From contig JAGZLW010000036.1 in the NCBI GenBank assembly GCA_018364455.1, positions 1 through 19,046 of the forward strand: a stretch of DNA of 19,046 nt, in the 5' to 3' direction. How positions within the stretch are numbered: position 1 is the first letter of the stretch; every line of letters starts with the position of its first letter. The DNA comes from Streptococcus mitis. GTDB taxonomy: Bacteria; Bacillota; Bacilli; Lactobacillales; Streptococcaceae. The notes below the pieces were generated by a model. That model did not search any database and was not told where the DNA came from. It saw nothing but the letters and a program-made list of their open reading frames with translations. Positions 14,981-19,046 of the stretch are shown here, in pieces. The position numbers and the translations under genes were made by a program.

Positions 14981-15007
14981 GAAAAAAGAGCAGGTTTTCA
15001 CCTGCTC
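14981..15007 (-). terminator. Intrinsic terminator between leader RNA and speA
   Basis: On the minus strand AGAGCAGGT (15007-14999) and ACCTGCTCT (14994-14986) form a perfect 9-bp stem with a GAAA tetraloop, followed by six T. It lies 63 bases upstream of the speA start codon and so ends the leader transcript before the operon. Confidence 0.93.
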
Positions 15008-15309
15008 TGCAATCTTCTGACGTTTTTATGTTTGTTTCTGTTGAGTATGTCTGTTCCCGATGTTTCCTAACTCTCTAGTAGCAAATATTACGTACTTTAT
15101 TGATCGTTTCACAAGATGACGTGTGCTTTCACCACACTAAAAATTTATGAATTAGGACAAGTGTCCTAACATCAACTTATAAAAGTAGGCTTTTAACCCT
15201 ATCAATAATGTGGTTTTTCAACCACGCTTCGGCATTCAACCCTGCCTGTCCGTAGGCATTTTTTACTCGGGTTTATATTTGCTAGAAAACATCATCTCAT
15301 TTTCTAAGC
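14981..15309 (-). ncRNA. Structured ~330-nt RNA upstream of the polyamine operon
   Basis: A transcript starting near 15309 and ending in the terminator at 14981 would be rich in structure. A 5' hairpin pairs TAGAAAA with TTTTCTA (15305-15299 with 15288-15282). A perfect 10-bp long-range helix pairs 15274-15283 with 15078-15087 and encloses four smaller elements. These are a two-tier stem (15268-15272 with 15237-15241, then 15253-15257 with 15242-15246), a GAAA-capped 6-bp hairpin (15209-15224), an 8-bp hairpin TTAGGACA/TGTCCTAA (15151-15168) and a 5-bp hairpin (15120-15136). No ORF with a ribosome site fits. It could be an independent small RNA or an attenuator leader for speA. I could not match it to tmRNA, RNase P RNA or 6S RNA by eye; a known Lactobacillales motif (such as asd) is possible. 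Confidence 0.65.
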
Positions 15310-15314
15310 TCCAT

Positions 15315-15343
15315 TACTATATCACGTTTTTAAGAACTTGTAA
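15315..15343 (-). promoter_or_regulatory. Strong predicted promoter of the leader RNA
   Basis: TTTACA (15343-15338), a spacer of exactly 17 bp, and TATAGT (15320-15315) with a TGA extension lie on the minus strand. The expected start is near 15309. It is the only convincing promoter upstream of speA. Confidence 0.8.
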
Positions 15344-15580
15344 AGTATTTTTTGATAAAAAACAAAAATATGTTCGCAAATTGTTCTGTTTATGTAAAAA
15401 ATATCGATAAATATTTTTTTGTAAACGATTATAAAGTGAACGAATTGATAATGGTCTTTAATTTAAAATTCTTTTATGCTATTCTATACTCTTTACCTTC
15501 GGTACTTGATCTAGTAGAAAAGATGACGACATTTTTATATCATTAAAATCGTGCAACTTTTTTCAGATACTTTTAAAAGA
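15344..15580. other. A+T-rich spacer with no supported gene
   Basis: Between the leader RNA promoter and the promoter of the VIT-family gene lies A+T-rich DNA with short reading frames that lack ribosome sites. A small palindrome, TACC-TTC-GGTA (near 15492-15502), is the only structure I noticed. I see no gene, repeat or clear regulatory site. Confidence 0.6.
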
Positions 15581-15621
15581 TTGATTTCCTTATATTTTTC
15601 CTTTATACTGGATAAAAAGGA
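15581..15621 (+). promoter_or_regulatory. Promoter and RBS of the VIT-family gene
   Basis: TTGATT (15581-15586), a 17-bp spacer and TATACT (15604-15609) lie 20 bp before the ATG at 15629, with AAGGAG at about 15617-15622. This placement argues against the upstream GTG at 15551 as the start. Confidence 0.8.
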
Positions 15622-15628
15622 GAATAAT

Positions 15629-16324
15629 ATGTCAGAAACAAATCACGAAATTGATTCAAACTTTGCAGGTCGTTTAAATATCCTGCGTGCGGGCGTTCTT
15701 GGTGCTAACGATGGAATTATTTCCATTGCTGGTGTGGTTATTGGGGTTGCCAGTGCCACGACCAATATCTGGATTATCTTTTTATCTGGATTTGCAGCTA
15801 TCTTAGCTGGTGCCTTTTCAATGGCTGGTGGAGAATATGTATCTGTTTCAACTCAAAAAGATACCGAGGAAGCAGCCGTTGCGCGTGAGCAGCTCTTGCT
15901 AGACCAAGATATGGAACTAGCCAAAAAGTCCCTCTATGCAGCCTATATCCAAAATGGCGAGTGTGAAACATCAGCTCAACTCTTGACCAACAAGGCCTTT
16001 CTTAAAAATCCACTCAAGGCTTTGGTAGAGGAAAAATACGGGATTGAGTATGAAGAGTTTACAAATCCTTGGCATGCTGCCATCTCTAGCTTTATTTCTT
16101 TTTTCCTTGGTAGCTTACCACCAATGCTTTCAATTACCATTTTCCCAAGTGAATACCGCATCCCTGCTACTGTCCTTATCGTCGGTGTGGCCCTTCTTCT
16201 CACTGGTTACACTAGTGCCAAACTTGGAAAAGCTCCAACCAAAACAGCTATGATTCGGAACCTAGCTATTGGTCTCTTGACCATGGGAGTTACCTTTCTG
16301 CTAGGACAACTTTTCAGCATTTAG
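15629..16324 (+). CDS. VIT1/CCC1-family transporter (predicted Fe2+/Mn2+ transport)
   Basis: This 231-residue membrane protein of the VIT/CCC1 family has the conserved N-terminal helix LRAGVLGANDGIISIAGVVIGVA (given by position 19-41, with the family's Asp at 28). The MAGGEYVSVSTQKDTE segment (65-80) is the family hallmark, followed by an acidic, probably cytoplasmic metal-binding domain (about 80-140) and three further helices, for five in total. Family members export or sequester iron and manganese; the metal and direction here are inference. The ATG at 15629 has AAGGAG seven bases before it and a promoter immediately upstream. It is a single-gene unit ending in an intrinsic terminator. It is divergent from the polyamine operon and has no evident functional link to it. 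Confidence 0.93.
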   Translation: MSETNHEIDSNFAGRLNILRAGVLGANDGIISIAGVVIGVASATTNIWIIFLSGFAAILAGAFSMAGGEYVSVSTQKDTEEAAVAREQLLLDQDMELAKKSLYAAYIQNGECETSAQLLTNKAFLKNPLKALVEEKYGIEYEEFTNPWHAAISSFISFFLGSLPPMLSITIFPSEYRIPATVLIVGVALLLTGYTSAKLGKAPTKTAMIRNLAIGLLTMGVTFLLGQLFSI

Positions 16325-16334
16325 AATACAAGAA

Positions 16335-16368
16335 ATACCTCGATTTTGAAGTCGAGGTATCTTTTTTT
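16335..16368 (+). terminator. Intrinsic terminator of the VIT-family gene (possibly bidirectional)
   Basis: ATACCTCGA (16335-16343) and TCGAGGTAT (16352-16360) form a 9-bp stem with an 8-base loop, followed by CTTTTTTT. The T-run overlaps the stop codon of the converging permease gene. A weaker ATTTCTT tail exists in the opposite direction. Confidence 0.9.
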
Positions 16369-18355
16369 ACATTTGCACAATCTTGCGATAGCTTCTTGAA
16401 GTAATCATGAAAATCAGCACATAGGCGATGAGGAAGATAGCGCAGATAGACAAGGTCACAATCAACATCATATTCGTATCTATTACACCAATCACTTTTA
16501 AAATCAGACTAAGCATATGGTAGGCAAAGGCGAGATGTATGAAGGCAAAAAGCAAAGGAAGGAAGAAAACAGTTAAAACCTGTTTGTTGATGGTTTGCTT
16601 GATTTGCTTTTGGTCCAAACCGACTTTCTGCAAGATAATAAAGCGTTCACGGTCTTCGTAGCCTTCAGAAATTTGTTTGTAGTAGATGACCAGAACAGTT
16701 CCGACCATAAAGATAATGGATAGGAAAATACCGATAAAGAAGACACCACCAAAGAGGGCACTCATCTGAGAACTAGCATCTGCTAGATTGCTACCATAAA
16801 CATAGCTACCTTCAGTGTTTAATTGAGCATTAAACTGATTAAGGTAGTTTTCATATTCTTCAGCTACCTTGAGTTGTTCTTCTTCACTGATATTTACATT
16901 CATACCACCGTAAAGCTGATTATAGATAGCCGAATCTGGGAATTGGTCTAAAAATGCTTGCAAATTAGGTACAACAAGGTAATTGTAATCAGCAGTCAAA
17001 ATATTAAACTGATTTGGGACATGGTTCACAATGAAGTCTTTATTAAATTCTTCTTTGACAGAAAATTGATGATCGTTTAGAGTTAGGTTTTTCTGTCCTT
17101 TCAGTCCGTCATTTTTGGCAAAGAGACCGACCTCATTCCCTGATAGAGAAAGTTTTTGACCAGTCATATTTTCATAATCTTTTTGGTCAAATACCATGAA
17201 AACCGTTTTTGGTTGGACACGGTTTTGTCCTTTTTCAAAAATAGTTAACTTGGTTCCTTCTTGATTTGCAATACCAAAGTTACTGTAACGAAGAACTTCT
17301 TTCTCTTTGACACTATAACCTTTGTCACTTGCAAACTGGCTCAAGAGTTTGTCCAAATCTTCTTTTTCAACATTTTTTCCAGAAATTCCAAAATCATGCG
17401 GATTCATCACTTTTTTAAAGGATTCTGAGGCATTGAAAATGCTTGTCGCGGCTGACATGGTTACCAAAACCATTGTTGACAAGATAGCGATAGTGGCTAG
17501 TCCAACCGCATTTTTCTTCATACGAAAAATCAAATTGGAAACAGAGATAAGATTATTTGGTTGGTAATAGTATTTCTTATTTTTCTTTAAGATTTGGAGG
17601 AAAACGGTAATCCCTGCATTAAACAATAGATAAGTACCAAAGATAACCAGCAAAACAGCTAGGAAGAAAGTTGTTAGGGCTGTAAGAGGATCGGTTACCG
17701 TAAGGGCAAGATAATAGCCAATCCCTAAACTTATGGAACCAAGAATAGTTTGGAGAGGTAGGAAACGACCTCTTTTCTCTCCGCTTGCTTTCTCACGCGA
17801 GAGCTGGAGGGCATTCATACGGGCGATTCGAAGGGCATTCAAAAACATGAGGCCTAGGAAAATCAATCCAAAGACAACAAGTACTGCAATGACAACATTC
17901 ATTTGGAAGGTAGCGACCAGCTCAACCTTCAATTTCATAAGTTTGAGCAAGAAAGCGAAAATTAACTTGTCAAACAAGGCTCCAATACCGATACCTGCAC
18001 CAACGGTTAAAATTCCAAATAGCACCAACTCCTTAAAGGTCATACTGATTAGATGGCGCTTTTCTAAGCCCAACATGCCATAAATCCCCAGTTCCTTGGA
18101 ACGGTTTTTCATGACAAAACTATTGGCGTAAAGGACGATAATAGCTGACGCAAGGGTAACGACAAACATACCAAATCCAAGTGTAGCCTGAATCGTTGTC
18201 CCTCCACGAATTTCCGCAATCTGGGGATTGAAGGTTAGGGAGTAAAAGAGATAGGTGACGGTGACTGCCAAGAGAACAGCCAGCGCAAAAGGATAGTAGA
18301 GTTTGCGGTTTTTAATCAAGTTCGACACCGCTAACTTATTGGTTAATCGAAACAT
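16367..18355 (-). CDS. BceB-type ABC transporter permease (FtsX-like), peptide antibiotic resistance
   Basis: This 662-residue permease has the BceB/VraG architecture. It has an N-terminal helix (about 18-40), then FtsX-like helices to about 310, a large extracellular domain (about 310-525) between helices 7 and 8, and three C-terminal helices (about 530-655). BceAB-type systems remove peptide antibiotics such as bacitracin or nisin from lipid II-cycle targets and often signal to a dedicated kinase. The closest pneumococcal counterpart I recall is SP_0913, implicated in bacitracin resistance. The ATG at 18355 has GAGGTG upstream and follows the ATPase stop by one base, so the two form one operon. 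No kinase/regulator pair is adjacent in the visible part. The two-component system at 6480-8056 faces a different transporter. Confidence 0.93.
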   Translation of the reverse strand: MFRLTNKLAVSNLIKNRKLYYPFALAVLLAVTVTYLFYSLTFNPQIAEIRGGTTIQATLGFGMFVVTLASAIIVLYANSFVMKNRSKELGIYGMLGLEKRHLISMTFKELVLFGILTVGAGIGIGALFDKLIFAFLLKLMKLKVELVATFQMNVVIAVLVVFGLIFLGLMFLNALRIARMNALQLSREKASGEKRGRFLPLQTILGSISLGIGYYLALTVTDPLTALTTFFLAVLLVIFGTYLLFNAGITVFLQILKKNKKYYYQPNNLISVSNLIFRMKKNAVGLATIAILSTMVLVTMSAATSIFNASESFKKVMNPHDFGISGKNVEKEDLDKLLSQFASDKGYSVKEKEVLRYSNFGIANQEGTKLTIFEKGQNRVQPKTVFMVFDQKDYENMTGQKLSLSGNEVGLFAKNDGLKGQKNLTLNDHQFSVKEEFNKDFIVNHVPNQFNILTADYNYLVVPNLQAFLDQFPDSAIYNQLYGGMNVNISEEEQLKVAEEYENYLNQFNAQLNTEGSYVYGSNLADASSQMSALFGGVFFIGIFLSIIFMVGTVLVIYYKQISEGYEDRERFIILQKVGLDQKQIKQTINKQVLTVFFLPLLFAFIHLAFAYHMLSLILKVIGVIDTNMMLIVTLSICAIFLIAYVLIFMITSRSYRKIVQM

Positions 18356-18356
18356 A

Positions 18357-19046
18357 CTAATTCACCTCGCTTGCCATGACAGTCAAGGTATCAGAGATTT
18401 CTTGGAACATCTGACGCTCTGTTTTCTCTCCACGGTAGATTTGATTGTAAAGAATGCCGTCTTTGATAAAGAGTACACGTTTAGCTCTGCTAGCTGCTGC
18501 TGTTGAGTGGGTTACCATAAGAATGGTTTGGCCACGCTCATTGATTTCATCAAAGACATCAAGTAAGGCTGCAGATGACTTGGAATCAAGGGCTCCTGTT
18601 GGCTCATCCGCAAGGAGAATTTCAGGTTCTGTGATGATGGCGCGTGCTACTGCTACACGCTGTTTCTGACCACCAGAAATCTCGTAAGGGTACTTCTCTT
18701 GTAATTGGTTGATGCCTAGATTCTCAGCTGTCACCACCAATTTCTTCATCATCTCCGTAATAGGTCTTCTTGACAAGACAAGCGGAAGCAAGATATTGTC
18801 TTTTACAGAGAGAGTGTCTAGCAAGTTAAAGTCTTGGAAGACAAAGCCCAGCTTTTCACGACGGAAGCTAGAAGCCTGTGAATTTTTAATAGTTGCAGTG
18901 TCAGTTCCATTCAAGTAAACCTGCCCACGACTTGGTTTATCCAGCATAGCTAGAATATTGAGAAGAGTTGATTTACCAGAACCGGACTCACCCATGATAG
19001 CAACGTAGTCGCCCTTTTCTACGGTAAAGTGAATATCCTTGAGGGC
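18357..19046 (-). CDS. BceA-type ABC transporter ATP-binding protein (partial, cut by window edge)
   Basis: This is the ATPase partner of the BceB-like permease. The frame is open to the right edge, so the N-terminus is missing; the visible part codes for 229 residues. It contains Walker A GESGSGKST, the Q-loop in FVFQDFNLL, the signature ISGGQKQR, Walker B ILLADEPTGALD, and the H-loop in VTHS. This is the MacB/LolD-like subclass that pairs with FtsX-type permeases. The first in-frame ATG inside the window (18995) lies within the Walker A region and is not the start, because homologous sequence (LKDIHFTVEKGDYVAIMG) continues upstream in frame. Downstream, one base separates its stop from the permease start. 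Confidence 0.95.
   Translation of the reverse strand, partial: ALKDIHFTVEKGDYVAIMGESGSGKSTLLNILAMLDKPSRGQVYLNGTDTATIKNSQASSFRREKLGFVFQDFNLLDTLSVKDNILLPLVLSRRPITEMMKKLVVTAENLGINQLQEKYPYEISGGQKQRVAVARAIITEPEILLADEPTGALDSKSSAALLDVFDEINERGQTILMVTHSTAAASRAKRVLFIKDGILYNQIYRGEKTERQMFQEISDTLTVMASEVN

Noticed and set aside
14981..15309. Leader RNA as tmRNA, RNase P RNA or 6S RNA
   Set aside because: There is no tRNA-like end or tag-peptide frame, no RNase P core signature, and the terminal pairing does not give the single long rod expected of 6S RNA. A known smaller motif family is not excluded.
15210..15546. Plus-strand reading frames of 64-66 codons in the 710-bp spacer
   Set aside because: They run antisense to the structured RNA or through A+T-rich DNA, lack ribosome sites and resemble no protein I know.
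15551..15628. A GTG start extending the VIT-family protein by 26 residues
   Set aside because: The promoter (15581-15609) and the AAGGAG lie inside this extension. The family normally starts close to the ATG at 15629.
1..19046. Phage, transposase, CRISPR array, tRNA or toxin-antitoxin genes
   Set aside because: I saw no such motifs. The only mobile-type sequence is the decayed BOX relic, and the tyrosine recombinase is the housekeeping XerS, not a phage integrase.

Overview
The window looks like chromosomal DNA from a Streptococcus of the mitis/pneumoniae group. The evidence is a 356-residue XerS recombinase with a difSL-type site upstream, a degenerate BOX repeat of the pneumococcal type, an SMK-box-like leader in front of metK, low G+C, and the streptococcal agmatine/spermidine operon. 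No phage, insertion sequence, CRISPR array, tRNA or rRNA is visible. The dif-like site implies that the left end lies at the replication terminus.

Layout, left to right. (1) 1-1620: xerS on the minus strand. Its predicted promoter overlaps the dif-like site at 1252-1282, and three GTACATT repeats with 18-bp spacing lie beyond it. (2) 1590-3260: metK on the minus strand with its terminator and an SMK (SAM-III) leader, followed by a decayed BOX element, a 13-bp inverted repeat, and a WalR/VicR-type box. (3) 3260-4660: a small two-helix membrane protein and a Cof-type HAD phosphatase, both plus strand and each followed by an intrinsic terminator. (4) 4680-8100: a two-gene ABC-2 transporter (plus strand) facing a histidine kinase/response regulator pair (minus strand) across a shared bidirectional terminator. 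Direct repeats with 11-bp period sit upstream of the transporter promoter. (5) 8115-14918: a six-gene polyamine operon on the minus strand (decarboxylase, SpeE-like protein, carboxyspermidine dehydrogenase, carboxyspermidine decarboxylase, AguA, AguB). Neighbouring genes overlap or nearly touch. (6) 14919-15628: a 710-bp spacer holding a predicted 330-nt structured RNA. It has its own strong promoter and an intrinsic terminator just before the polyamine operon. (7) 15629-16324: a VIT/CCC1-family metal transporter. (8) 16335-19046: a BceAB-type ABC transporter on the minus strand; its ATPase gene runs off the right edge.

How the genes work together. Arginine is probably decarboxylated to agmatine, deiminated by AguA and cleaved by AguB to putrescine. 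Putrescine is then condensed with aspartate semialdehyde and decarboxylated to spermidine. The SpeE homologue is a second, possibly divergent aminopropyl-transferase-like enzyme with no SpeD in the window. The two ABC systems are of the kinds that usually protect streptococci against peptide antibiotics. The least explained parts are the structured leader RNA before the polyamine operon, the divergent SpeE, the xerS promoter inside dif, and the candidate response-regulator and WalR sites.
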